This document shows, piece after piece, positions 23,209-35,100 of a stretch of DNA of 64,000 bases. The stretch is from contig OZ038423.1 of the NCBI GenBank assembly GCA_964036155.1, forward strand, positions 73,423,249 through 73,487,248. Reading direction: 5' to 3'. Position numbers and translations under genes: made by a program. Under the pieces are notes generated by a model. That model was not told the origin of the DNA. It saw only the letters and a program-made list of their open reading frames with translations, and searched no databases. Position 1 is the stretch's first letter. Every line of letters starts with the position of its first letter. The stretch is from Diploscapter coronatus. Taxonomy: Eukaryota; Nematoda; Chromadorea; Rhabditida; Rhabditidae.

Positions 23209-23332
23209 CTCACAAATTTACTAACTTCCGAAAGATCTTCACTATTTTGTAAAAATCAGCATTTTCAGTTGTTTTCGGCTGCTTTCGGATTGTGACGCGA
23301 ATTGTGTTCCCCACTGAACCGCCTTCGATGCG

Positions 23333-25318
23333 ATGCTGCGTTTGACGGATCGAGAAAAGACCGAACTGATTCGAGTAGAGAAGGAGAGGAGGCGCACTGC
23401 CAGACTCAAACAGGTACATAGAAAATGGAAGGAGAGGAGATGGAAGAAAGATAAAGACAGAAAGGGAAAGCATTCCGATACAGTTCTTCTCGGGAGATTC
23501 ACAGGGATTTTCGGGAAATGGATTGAAAATTTTGGAGAATGAGAAAAATTATTTACAATTTATGCAAACTGATTACTTTGGGAGAATGAGAAATAAATTG
23601 AAGATGAAAAATTCTAAATCATTGAGGGTTCAGGCTAAACGTTGTCTGTTCAGAACTAAATCATTTTGGCACACTATTTATCAACGACTACTTGTCAACG
23701 AAGTAGAACGGCTTTTGGAGTGTAGGAAAGCCAGAGAAATTAGAAAAGGACCGTTAACAAATACGGGGGTTGAACATTTTTTAACTACAAATTTACCATA
23801 ATTTGGCCTCTTGCAATGGGTCTTGCAAATCATGATTTTTTAAAATTTTATTCTAACATTTCGAAATTCGAAGAAGTGCCATTTAAGGTGCGTCAACAGT
23901 CAGAAGCGAACGCGCGAACCATCGTCCGCACTGTGCAGTTCGTAAAGCGGGAGGTTTTACAGAAAATTGCGTATGTTTCACAATTATTTAAAAAAAGGAG
24001 AACTCGAGGGAAATTGTCGAATTGACGAAACTCATCGATCTATTTCAAGCATTACTTACGAAAATTTAAAAATTTAAGGAATGATGTGACCGAGGAACTA
24101 CGTGAGACGGTCGCGAGTCGAGTGTCGATTGAAACTAGCAGGTAAATTGGAAACTGACTAGGCGATCTCATTAGAGAATTCTGTTCGAGTCCACCAACTT
24201 TTCAAAATACTCAATTTGCAGAAGAAGCCTCTCGCGAGCTTCGTCGGAGTTCGGTTCGACAGGTTCCGTCGTCAGATCCTCGAGTCAAGCGAGCCGACCA
24301 CCACTCGGGGAATCCGATCATTCGAATCATGCAAACCTCCCGCCTGCATCGACTAACACAAATACGGTATTTCTAGCCCTCTGCTTCGTTGATTTTCTTC
24401 TAGGAATTATTATAGGTGGTTTATGTAAAACATCAAATTTGAAGAGAATATTTTTAAAATTTATGAGTTCTGCGAAAAACCATGATATTTTACAACCGCC
24501 TCCAATTAATAAAAATTCTGCTAATAATAAGAAGCTATTCTTGATGCGTGTATTTTCAAAAGTACTATGAAAACAGCATCTTATACCAACTCATGTTAAC
24601 AAGAAACTGGCAACTATTCAGATTTATGACGATGAATTGACTTCAGAAATGCCGTCGTCGTTCTGTGAGCGAGTCCGATCTGGCGAAGGCAGCGCATCGA
24701 AACAAAGAAGCACTCGGCAGGTTGAGACGGATTCGCGAGGAGCAGCACAGGAAACGGCAGGTTAGGAAATTGAATATTGCTCAAATAATTTATCCAACGT
24801 TATTGTACTGACCACATGAAGTGAGGAGTCGTTTGTTAAAAGCGCTTTTCAAAAATACGCCTATGAACTGCGCAACGAGGGACGCAGAGTGGCAGAGAAA
24901 GTCAGCTGGAGATAAAGTCAAGAGTGGTGCTCAATTTCCTCTGCTTACCACAACTTTTCTCGCTATCTTTCGAAAAACGGTCCTTTACTTCGTTTGATCA
25001 ATACAATGTTTATATCATAGGCACTTTGATCAGATGAACGATAACTCCAAAAATAAACTTGCTTACTTGTTTATTCCTGAATAACCCTTGGTCTGGGAAA
25101 ACGACTGACAGTTTTGCTTAAAAGTATTCGCAAACGAACTTTCGTATGGTCCAACTCGTTAGCACCTGTATCCTAAAATGTACCCCCAAAATGATCTGCA
25201 CAATTTGCAGGAAGCGATCGACCGAAAGCGACTTGCGGCAACAGCGGCGACTCGGATAATGCGTTCGGCTGCGAATCCATCTGCACCACGGACAAACCGT
25301 TCGGGGCACTCGAGTTAG
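23333..25318 (+). CDS. Basic, helix-rich protein, weakly CEP295/ANA1-like
   Basis: Seven exons: 23333-23413, 23888-23970, 24079-24141, 24222-24366, 24647-24760, 24826-24900, 25211-25318; 222 aa. The first about 75 residues are Arg/Glu/Lys-rich helix (EKERRRTARLKQVRQQ, then EELRE), the middle is Ser/Pro-rich and disordered, then HRNKEAL and a second basic helical stretch, with a Ser/Pro/Arg tail. The order RRR-x-RL-x-QVR-x-Q, EELRxE, KEAL recalls the N-terminus of the centriole protein CEP295/Ana1. That is my inference from memory of the family and is not secure. Exons 2, 3 and 6 use AAG or GAG acceptors, and a CAG 12 nt into exon 2 is an alternative. If the donor at 24900 is ignored, the frame stops at 24915 instead. 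Confidence 0.55.
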
Positions 25319-25495
25319 GGGGCAGCAAAATGGCAACTGTACAATTAATTGACAAAACTGACTCACAAGTTTTTTGCTCCGAGAACATTTTCAAGTTCTA
25401 GAAACACGCATTTTTCCTACGATGGATTAGAACTTTCTAGAACACTGATATTCTATAATATCAATAATTGACTAGAAACTTTGGAAGATTCATTT

Positions 25496-25564
25496 CGGAG
25501 AAATTTGTCCGCTCTTATTTCTTAGGCGGCGCCGCCGAGGAATAGGGGCGGACAAATTTCTTCG
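25496..25564. repeat. Near-perfect GC-centred palindrome
   Basis: AGAAATTTGTCCGC on the left and GCGGACAAATTTCT on the right are exact complements. The inner parts pair with a few mismatches and one bulge to a GGCGGCGCCGCC centre, so there is essentially no loop. It lies 177 bp beyond the stop of the gene ending at 25318. Confidence 0.85.
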
Positions 25565-27403
25565 AGATGTTTCCTATGACGAATTCGAAAATTCATGATT
25601 CCGTAATTGTCTCCCAATTGGCGGCAATGTACGTCTTTCCTTCACAAGTTCCTTTCATAATTCATTCTCTTGACGAGATGAAAATTGGCATATCCCAACT
25701 AGTCTTTCCATGTCACAAACTTCGATTTCTCGATTCTAGTAACCCACAATTTTCTCGTTGTAATTATAGTAATTATTCGACAAAATATAAATGATCTGAT
25801 AATGAAAAAAGGAAATACCAAATCGAAGCTTTTAATACCACTGATAAAACTTTTGTGCACTTGCATCATTAAAGACTAGCAGAATGTATATGCCTCAAGA
25901 TATAGCACTTATCGGGATAATTGGCATAGCGTGATGTCAGCATAGAAAAATTACCGCCGAATATTAAGAATATTTAGGTATTTGCAGAATGGGGCCCTGT
26001 GACTGTGATTGGCCCGAAGCAAATGTGAATACATAAACCTCCATCTCAAATGACCTCACCCAAGTTAGCTTACATCAAGCAATCATCCAATCTATAATCA
26101 GCATTAATCCGACCCATTCCCAAACCTCATTACCAATCTTCATGTCTCCTCCAACCGACCAACTTCCTACTCTTCCCACCGCCATCTATACCAAGTAGCT
26201 AGCCCTAACAGGCAATTCATATAAATAAATTATGATAAACGAAGCACTGCCTTGACTTGAACTCGACAGATTCGAACTGGGACCAAATACAAACTCACAA
26301 ATAAAATCACCTCAAATCCCGCATCAACTCTCACAAATCATCTTTAATCGCGTTCCCTGCGCGCCAATTCGTGCACATGCTCATTAGCTCCAATAGATAT
26401 GATATTTGGTATACCTGTCATGGTACGGATACAAAGTTGTATTGTTGTATTTACTGTCATAAGAATTGAAAGCTAGGTGTATTGGAGCGTTTAAAGGTAG
26501 TGGGAACAGAAAGGTACCTTTTCTCATACTTTGATGAAGGGTTTCGAATAGCTCGTTTCTGCACAAAGTATGCACGACGTTTTCATTCAATCTATTTTAA
26601 AAAAAAGTTGCTACACCATTTGGGAGCATATAATTAAGGTTTAGGAAACGCTTCACAGGTAGCAGTATTAAATTTGTAATTTGTACAGAGAATCTCGGAT
26701 AGTTTATTTGGCATCATGCTGATATAGGGGGAGATTTATTGAAATTCTTTAAAGTTCATTTCAGGCATGGATATTAGAAAGTTCCATAGACCAGTATAGT
26801 TACGATATAATTTCAAAAATCCATATATATGCTATTGATAACATTCTAGTACGGATTTTTCGTACCATTTGAGAAGCCTTGAATAAACTTTCAACGGATT
26901 ATCGACGCCGTTTTCTTTATTTTTACCATTATAAATCCTAATCCTGTTTGGACTAGACAAAGTTCTAAATCGAAATATCGCCTGAATATTTCCAAATCGA
27001 TATGATTATCCATTTTGGCATATCGATGAAATCCGGTTATGGGTTTCGATTTACTTCTTTCCATCTTTGCGTTTGCGTACAACCTGATGCAAAAAGAAGG
27101 GGAAGGCAAAGAGGAGGGAAATAATATTCTTCCCCAACATGGCAGATTTGAACAAAGCTTCTGACACCTTCTCATCACACACCTGTTGACAAGATTTACT
27201 TCGATTTTTACCTTTCTTCGCAGGGAACTTAAAAGATTTTATATATCTGTATCTGTATTGAAGATTTTGAATTGTAATCTTAAAATTTTTTCGTAAAAAA
27301 CCTTTCTTAATTTTTTTCGCTTTCTGCATTTCAAGCTTGCTTGTTAATTCTTCATCTCTGAATCAAGAAAAACCTTGACTCTACTCGCTTTCATATTTTC
27401 TAT

Positions 27404-27437
27404 TTCTTTCTTCTTCTTCTTCTTCTTCATCTTCATT
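27404..27437 (+). repeat. TTC-type simple repeat
   Basis: A run of TTC units with a few CAT interruptions, in intergenic DNA. Confidence 0.8.
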
Positions 27438-28661
27438 TCACTATTCCCGTCATTCTACCCCAAGCAACAGCGTTTATTGTCGTGAGATGTTGGGTTAGAG
27501 GTTACCCAATTATTTTACTCAGGCAGTGGCAAATTCCGGTCGACCAAAAACGTGCCACAGCCCGTCAAAATGTCGGCATGTCACGATGCATGAGACAATA
27601 CTTTTTCATGATTGAAAAAGATTGATTTTTTCGTCTCGAAATTCTAGTTTTTCCTTTCAATATTGTTTATTCTTACCTAATTTTTAAAATGTATACTCTT
27701 TCTATTTTCCTTTAATTCCTGCATCCTATTTAAAATAGTTAATCATTATCGGCCCTGAGATTACTTTTTATAACCGTAATTCCTTAACCTGAAACCTTTT
27801 GAATGCTGCAGTGCGTACGATATTCCTGCCGATAAAGTTGTTTCTTTTAAAATCCAATCTAGGAGTTTATCATGATAGCATGAGTTATTTGCAAGCTAAC
27901 TTTTATATTTTTAGAATTCTACCATATCTGCAAAGTCATTGGCAGTCAATTCAGTTTTTGGAACTCATCCAATATCTCGCCTCAACGAAATATAAATTTT
28001 TATCAACTTATTCTCAAATCTTCAAACATTATATTTTTCTTTCTAGAAAATAATCACCATCATAAAAACCGCTAACTCTAGGAAGACATTTACTAGTTGT
28101 ACGCGTGTTCTAATCGAATTAGGCGTCCGAAATTTCGACGAATTTTCTTCTCGCGCGATTTTTCGTCGATTTACCTAAAACACAAAAATTAGGTAATCAC
28201 TCAGAACATGATAAAGGTTGCCTGCACTTTGCTCATTCATTATTCTTACCCGACAAGCTATTTCGTACAGAGCGATTTGGTTATTTCTTAATTGACCATC
28301 ATTTTTAGTTTTCCTTCTATAAGAATTGTGGAAATTTGTATTCTTCTTTTCATCGATATCTGCTTTTTGCTTTAAAAGCGAGAAAAACGTCACACTTTTG
28401 TCAATTCGCGATAATTTCCTTTCTCGTTTTACTTACCAGTTATTTTTCTTCCCGCATCGATTTTCTTCTGTCGTCGATTGAATACATTGTTCTATTGCTG
28501 TTAATTCGCTAAATTTGCCGACCCTTAATTAAATCTAGAATTTTCAGGAACATTCTCTTTTATTCTATTTTTACTTTTATTGACTTCTGCTGCATTTACT
28601 ACATACTGACATCGAGATAATTTGCGAATATTTTGGTATTTTTGTTTGCTAGATTTTGGAG

Positions 28662-30947
28662 ATGAGATGGCCTTATTTGGAGACGACTGCGATTTTCGTC
28701 ATATCGATTTTAGTCAATTTTTGCGTCGAAGCGCAATTGGATTGCGATATTCTTGATCCTGAGTGCAGGGCCAAATACAGGTTGGATCTGAAATTTGTTT
28801 AAATGATGAACAATGTCTTGAGTTGTTTCCTTCTTCATGTCTATTACCTGAGATAAGACGAACTCATAGTGAGTAGCAAGCCCTGCTCATGCATGTTCCA
28901 AATACCACTTGAAAATAGTGACAGGATTACAATTCTACTGCATTCTTATCTCTGATCTTCAGTCTTCCATAAAATCATTTTCTTTGATCACTATTCGTTA
29001 TTTTCTGAATTTCTGGTGAATACTCGTACCTTTTTCCTATCGATTCAGAAGCGGGTTTCGCTACAACGATTTGCGACGAAAGGTAAACTCTCGATGTAAC
29101 TATGAGGATATTTGGCTGATTCCTGGTCGTGCTGACGCCAGTTGTAGTGAGTATTTATTTGTGATGATTTTCATAACACACGGCGTTTTCATTCTAGCTC
29201 ATCCTGGTGCGAAGAAAATTCTCGAAATTAACCCCAGCCAAGTGCACATCAAACCCGAAGTCGTCAAGTTTCCCGGATGCTTTACTTTGGAAATCAAGAA
29301 TTTGAAGGTAGTTTTTGCAATTAAATTTTACGAAAGCTGATCTTCATACAAAATAGAGGCTTCTCTCTCTATTTGATGTTTTACTCGTAAATCGCAATTT
29401 GTTTTTGGGTGAAAGACACGCCTGAAGCTCTTGACAACAGTTTCTTTGCCAAAGCCGAGTACCAGTGGTGGAATGTGAAGGACTTTTCGAATCTCAAATG
29501 TCAAAATCAGTCGAATAATGGATGTGGGGGCTACGGAAATAATTGGTAATAATAACCTCTGAAATCATTCCCTGGAAAAAATCTCTTACTTCCAAACTTC
29601 AGCTATTACTGTGATATTTGCGAATCACTGCAGAAAATCGACTCGTCTGGCGATCAAACATCCCTAGCCTCTCAATTGAAAGGAATCAATTGCCCTCAAC
29701 ACCCTGGGTTCTACACCTTTAGAAAGGTTTCGAATATTTGTGGCAGTTTGAATGGTCGAATTCTTCTAGGAGTTCTGCTTCAACGATTGGTCGGCTTTCG
29801 ACACGGACGGGGACTGTGAAATGGACTTCCTGGCCGGAGATCGCGGCGATTATAAAGGAGCTTTAGCGAGTCTGCAGCAAGTTGGATATGTAGGTCTTCT
29901 TTCTAAACGTTCCACTGACTGAATACCAATGCTTATTCGTGTTATAATTGAGATTGCTAGAACCTGAAAATTGCTACCTAGTTTTTTTTTAATATTTATT
30001 TTCTGTGTAAAATTTGGTTATGCTGATTGTGTTCAAACTTGCAAATAAAAACCCGCATCCGCGGATCGGGTTCAGGTGTTAAAATTTCAATTCTGATTAC
30101 TGTTCACCTCTGACGAAGTGAGCAAGAGAGATTGAAAATCCTAAAAAATTCGACATTAGAACTCAATGAATTAACGATGAAAATGCATGATTTTCCATAA
30201 GTTTATACTAATTATTGAAACTGTGCTTACCACGTGCGGCATTACCCAGTGATTTATTTGCACCTTTTTGGCATTTTCGAAACTTTTCTCGAGAGAAATG
30301 ACGACTAACCTCTCAAAGAACTGCAAGAAGTTAGTGCAGTTTTAATAATGGCATGAAACTTACGAAAAATCGTGCGCATTCATTGACTTCTAATGTTTGT
30401 CGATTTTGAGCAATTTTCAATCCAGTGTTCACTTCGTCGAAGTTTGAACAATGTATTGTTTTATTTTTGATAGAAAAGTTCGCAAGACTCGTGAATTTAT
30501 TAGGGCTCTGTGATAGCTAAAATTCGGTTGGCTTTCAACGCAACTGGAGCTGTCGAAAGGAAGAAGCGAGTCAAGGAGGCACAGATCGAAGAAACCGTAG
30601 CTAGGTAAAGTTCTTTTTCTCGTGAAATAGAAAAGTCGCCAAAAATTTAGGGAGCTTGAAGAGCGACGAAGAACTTGGGACGTGAATAATGGACAATTCG
30701 ATAAATTCAGTCAGTGGTACATCGAATACAGGAAAAATTTGTGGCACAAGTTAGTTTTTCTTCAAATTTATTATGAAAAATGTTATCTTCTCTAATATAA
30801 ATTTTAAAAAAAATTAGGGATGACTACTTACCGTGGTTGGTGTATGAAAACGAGATTTCTTGCCTCAAACTGACTTTCGACGTTTGCGAACGGCCGCCCA
30901 GAAAAATTTACTATGGAACAAGGAATCGGTACACTTGCGAAAATTGA
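28662..30947 (+). CDS. Secreted cysteine-rich protein, function unknown
   Basis: Nine exons: 28662-28780, 29049-29146, 29198-29307, 29409-29545, 29603-29726, 29770-29889, 30504-30604, 30651-30749, 30818-30947; 345 aa. An N-terminal signal peptide is clear (hydrophobic TTAIFVISILVNFCVEA, residues 8-24). The mature part has about 17 cysteines, including NNGCGGYGNNCYYCDIC, which suggests disulfide-rich folding outside the cell. A Lys/Arg/Glu-rich helical segment (ERKKRVKEAQIEE) lies at about two thirds, followed by Trp/Tyr-rich sequence. I recognise no catalytic motif. The exon at 29409 has no in-phase AG acceptor: frame requires an intron end at TTTTTGG or at GTGAAA, which is abnormal or an assembly error. 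The 614-bp intron before 30504 hosts a foldback element. Confidence 0.7.
30051..30071. repeat. 21-bp GC-rich palindrome
   Basis: ACCCG, ATCCGCGGAT and CGGGT form a dyad with one bulged C, about 30 bp before the large foldback in the same intron. Confidence 0.6.
30101..30450. repeat. 350-bp foldback element in intron
   Basis: The left arm 30101-30240 matches the reverse complement of the right arm 30321-30450. Shared blocks, outside in, are TGTTCA, GACGAAGTGA, GATTGAAAAT, TCGAC, ACATTAGAA, TCAATGAAT, ATAAGTTT or GTAAGTTT, and ATTATT(G/A)AAACTG. The spacer is about 80 bp. It has no open frame worth noting. Confidence 0.85.
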
Positions 30948-32142
30948 AGAAAGGCAAATTTTTACGATGATTAGATTTTTATCCGACACATACTTTTTAT
31001 TGAATTTTTGAGCAGTTTAATTTGACCTTTTCCATAGCTTTTCTACTATCTCATTGTAACTTCTTATATTGATAGAGCGACTTTTTCTTTCTGATTTTCA
31101 TTCTTTCATTGTAGAATTAGTTTTCTTGAAGTTTTGCATTTCTAAAATTCAGCATCTAGCATTTCATAATACGGATATATGTTCGAGCAAGGTCAATTTG
31201 CCTTATGCTTACAATTAGCCAAAACTTTTCATTCTGATCTCATTACAGTAATTTTTAGCTAATTTTATTTGAGACAATAAATAAAAACGTCATAAAATGC
31301 ATTTTATTATCTTCAAGATTCAGAAATTTACACAAATTACGCGAAAAATCACCACATTTAGATAGAATCGCAAACTTTGAGGATACAAAATAAATATCTT
31401 TGCACGCAATAAAAAAAAAGGAAGGACATTATTAAAAATTAAGAAATGGCTGAACCCGTCAGAATTATGAGTCAAATTAAACAGAAATTGATTTTTATAA
31501 TGAAAATAGTTTAAGATAATGGATTGAAAAATTAAATCTTTAACGAAGGATTCTTCTTCCAAATTCAAATCCACATGTCTTATGTCGTGAAAATATATGA
31601 AGTCGAACAATTTGATCATGAATGAAAGAAGACTAGAAAATATTAGTTTGTCGGAGAAGAAAATGCTACGAAATTGCCAAAGTACCCGTGAAAATGTTCG
31701 AGTGCAAAAATATCGGTGAAATTCGCTGTTGGAAAAAAGATTCAAAAGTTATCTCAATCTCACCGACTTTTCGTGAAGATAGAAGTTCCTTTGGTTTTGT
31801 TACGAGGAAAAATGGCAAGGTTCGAGAAAAAATCAGTTTTGAAATTCTCTTAAAAAATCCACGGACCCTAAATGTAGGCTGGCAAAACTACAAACTCACA
31901 GATTATTGATCGTACAGAAATTGAGGCACAAGTTGAGACTTTACCAAAGTTCATTTTGCCTGTTTTAAAATTTAATTAATCTGAAAAAGCTAAAATGAAC
32001 CTTCCCAAAATCGGAAAATTGAACTCGTTGCGAATTGAATTTACATATAAAAGAGGCCACAAGTCATCACGAAATAGTGTCGATTTTTTACAAATTTAGC
32101 AAATCTCGAAAAATTCGACAATATACCAAAAATGAACCTTTT
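30948..32142. other. Convergent 3' spacer
   Basis: This AT-rich region lies between the stops of the secreted-protein gene (plus) and the phosphatase (minus). AATAAATAAA at 31276-31285 may serve the plus gene, and TTTATT near 31294 could serve the minus gene. The short open frames here (for example 31320-31745 minus) are Phe/Leu/Ile-rich composition artefacts. Confidence 0.45.
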
Positions 32143-35100
32143 CTAAAAACCACTCTCGACGATGCCCTCGTCTTCATCATTTTGGAAGCCTGGATTGTGA
32201 TGAATTTCCCCATTGAGTGTGTTCGTCGTTGGCTGCCAATCGACTGATGAACCGCCTTGTTGAATCGCGTACAGAATCGCGTGGTGAATGAAGATGTATT
32301 GCTGCTGAAAATATGCGAATTTTTAAGATAAATCATGATTTTAGATACCGTAAACCTCTAATAGAAGCCTGGAGCTTCAATTAGGGGTTTTACGGTAGAT
32401 TCGCTTGCATGTTTGCAGAACGTTTGAACAGCTTCAGGACTCAGTTGAAATAACTTTGTTCAGTCTTAGTATTTGGATGCTCAAAATTGGAAGACCGAGG
32501 ATTTAGATATTTTAAAATTCATAAAATCTGAATAAACACCACGAACCTCATTTTGCACCATATGGCATCGCTCCATTCTCATCTCGTTGACGATTCCGAA
32601 CACATCGACAGGTCTGCTCAACTGAATGTATTGCAGAAGACGGTCGATCGCTATGAATGTTCCAGAACGACCGACACCAGCGCTGAAACTTTGACAATAA
32701 GCAACTAGTAAGATAAAGATAAACATGGAAATTCGCAGTTTTTTACCTGCAATGGACGATCGTAGGTTTGTTCTGAGGAGAATGAGGCAGTTTCGCACGG
32801 AACAGACGAGCCAATCTGAGGATTCCATCCGGATGTTCGGGAACGCCGAAATCAGGCCAAGCCTGGTAGTGGAAGTGTCGAATAGTTCGAACTGCCTGTG
32901 GATCTTTCAAACTCGTCAGACGCAACTCTCGCACTGTGAATTCATCGTAGTGGGTTTCACACAGCAGTGTCACCTGGAAATCAAATATCTCACATTTGTA
33001 AAAAAAAAATCAAATAAAGAGTTAGAGCAGTGAATTTTGACAACTTTGTAGTTGTAGCTCACAAATTATCTCTAAATTCAATCATTTCAAACCATCAATG
33101 CCTTTGGCGGGTACTGCCAAACTTTGTTCCAATAATTTGAAGAAAAAAACTGCATTGTTGTAAATTACGGAGACACCAACTGGACATCTTATTTTATGGT
33201 GTTTTACATGTGAACATTTGAGATATTCTCTATCTAACTCTATCAGATATGATAAAGTGGTGACTCACATCGATATCAGCATAAATCACGTTCATCCTCT
33301 CGAAATCGGGCCAATATTGGTGGCACTTGTCTCGACCCTTCTCCACGCATTTTGTCAGAGCAATGATTGCTGGACAGCCTTGCTCCCAGACCATCTAAAA
33401 TTGGGCAATAATGCGTTTTCTGCAAATTTTGATTATTTATTTACCTGCCAAAACGCGTCTCTCGTCGATGGAAGTGGTCCTTGAGCTGCGATGAATTCAC
33501 GGCGTGATGAGAAGCCCTGGAAAAATGTAAATTGAATCTCTCAGCATCTTGTTCTCCTCACAGCATGGCAAATATTCACGAATGAAAGGTGAAATTTCTA
33601 TACAATTGTTGAGAAGCAACTTACCGGCATGAAATTGGCATTGATGTAGTCCGAGCCATCCTCTTCATCGACTTCAACCAACTTGACTCTCGAATGATCG
33701 TACGGTAGGATGTTCGTGAATCGATTCTTCGTCCGATTGACCGGTGCCTCTGCTGCTGAGTTGCTCTGGCCACAACCCACGTTCTTCAGCAGCTCGTACT
33801 CCTCAGAGAAATGAAACTCTGAGTCTCGACTCATTTGAGCCACGTGCTCAGCGAAATCTTCGATACGAACGGGTCGACTGAAAATCGATGTTTTGAAAAC
33901 TATCATTAGTAGAAAGCCTTACGAGATATTGCTGTTGGAGGTGTGCATCACGGTGTGGAGGGGAGTTCGGTGCATCGAACCGGACGGCAATCGCTCCAGC
34001 CGATGGTCGACGCCAGTGCGTTCACGTAGAGAACGACATCTGGAATATTGGATTTTCATATGCTATTCGTCTTATTTTTCAAATTGTTGTTGCAACTGTT
34101 ATGCATCGAAACAGCACACCCTTCCAGAGTGCATTTTGTCAATATGAAATAGCGGAACTATTTACCTTCGATGGTGGAAATTAGGTTCCAAACTATTGGC
34201 AGAAACCGATGTGGCTGCGACGGTTTGAGCTGGTGGCTGCTGTGAATCGAGACCGAGTTTGGCGAGGCAGTCAGCTGAAATTAGGAGGCTTTGATTGAAT
34301 CTATAAAATTTATTTTCTGGATAGAAGATGTCCTAAAATATGGTAGAGGAAGTATCGGTAGAATCATACTATATGGGTTATTGATTTGCATAAAAGATGA
34401 TTTCCAGGACTGTTCGGAGTTGAGATTTAAAAAAAAAATCGGAATCGGAATTTCGAACAGCTCTGATGACTGTAGCTCTATCACATCCCATCTTATTTTC
34501 AATCTACCGCCACCCATTTAATGATTGTCTTATGATCGAAAGCTTGGACATAATTATGATTCATGAAATTCACGAATCAATGATATTACTGATCACTGCA
34601 TACCTGCCCGCTCCGCCATCATCATTTTTAGTGCGACCCACTGCGATTCCTTCTCTTTTGTCGTCGAACAAACCGCGGCGTTTCTGAAATTAAAAACCCA
34701 TTAATATTTAGTTTCAATAGGTATTCAAATAATACTTTGTCTGAAGTTAATCTTTGAAAAACCTATGGACGAGTTTTAGACGCAACTATGAATAAATTTG
34801 TAAATTATTATGTGACTATTGAAACAACAAAAGCTCAGACTCAGATAGGATGTTTTCATATAGAAACTACAAGATTGACTAACATTGGATTCGGTAATAA
34901 TTTGAATATAATCTTGCAGAAGTGTTTCATTAAGTTTAGATTGAATCAAATGATAGCCAAACCAAAGAAAGCAACACTGATTATTTATTTTGTAAAGTAA
35001 TATGACGCAGTGTTCGAAAAATGAATAGAGTAAGAATCAGATGAATGAGAGTTCCCTTTTAAATCGGCAAAACCCATTTCCTTAACCTATTATTTCAAAT

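Larger units (their letters stand above)
25319..28661. other. Intergenic, no gene recognised
   Basis: It contains a GC-rich hairpin at 25496-25564, a TTC tract at 27404-27437 and scattered short open frames. A minus-strand open stretch at about 27051-27329 includes a plausible-looking segment (VCDEKVSEALFKSAMLGK) after a CAG, but I could not connect it to other exons. The last few hundred bases are likely the upstream region of the secreted-protein gene at 28662. Confidence 0.4.

Noticed and set aside
24901..24915. Early stop for the 23333 gene just after the exon ending 24900
   Set aside because: A GT donor at 24901 and a good TTTGCAG exon at 25211 continue the same basic helical sequence in phase; kept only as an alternative.
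26269..26280. tRNA-like T-loop (GATTCGAACTGG on plus, GTTCGAATC on minus)
   Set aside because: No complementary acceptor stem, anticodon arm or D arm could be built around it on either strand.
31320..31745. 141-codon open frame on minus between two genes
   Set aside because: Composition is Phe/Leu/Ile/Asn-rich as expected of random AT-rich DNA, with no splice context or motif; it lies in a convergent 3' spacer.
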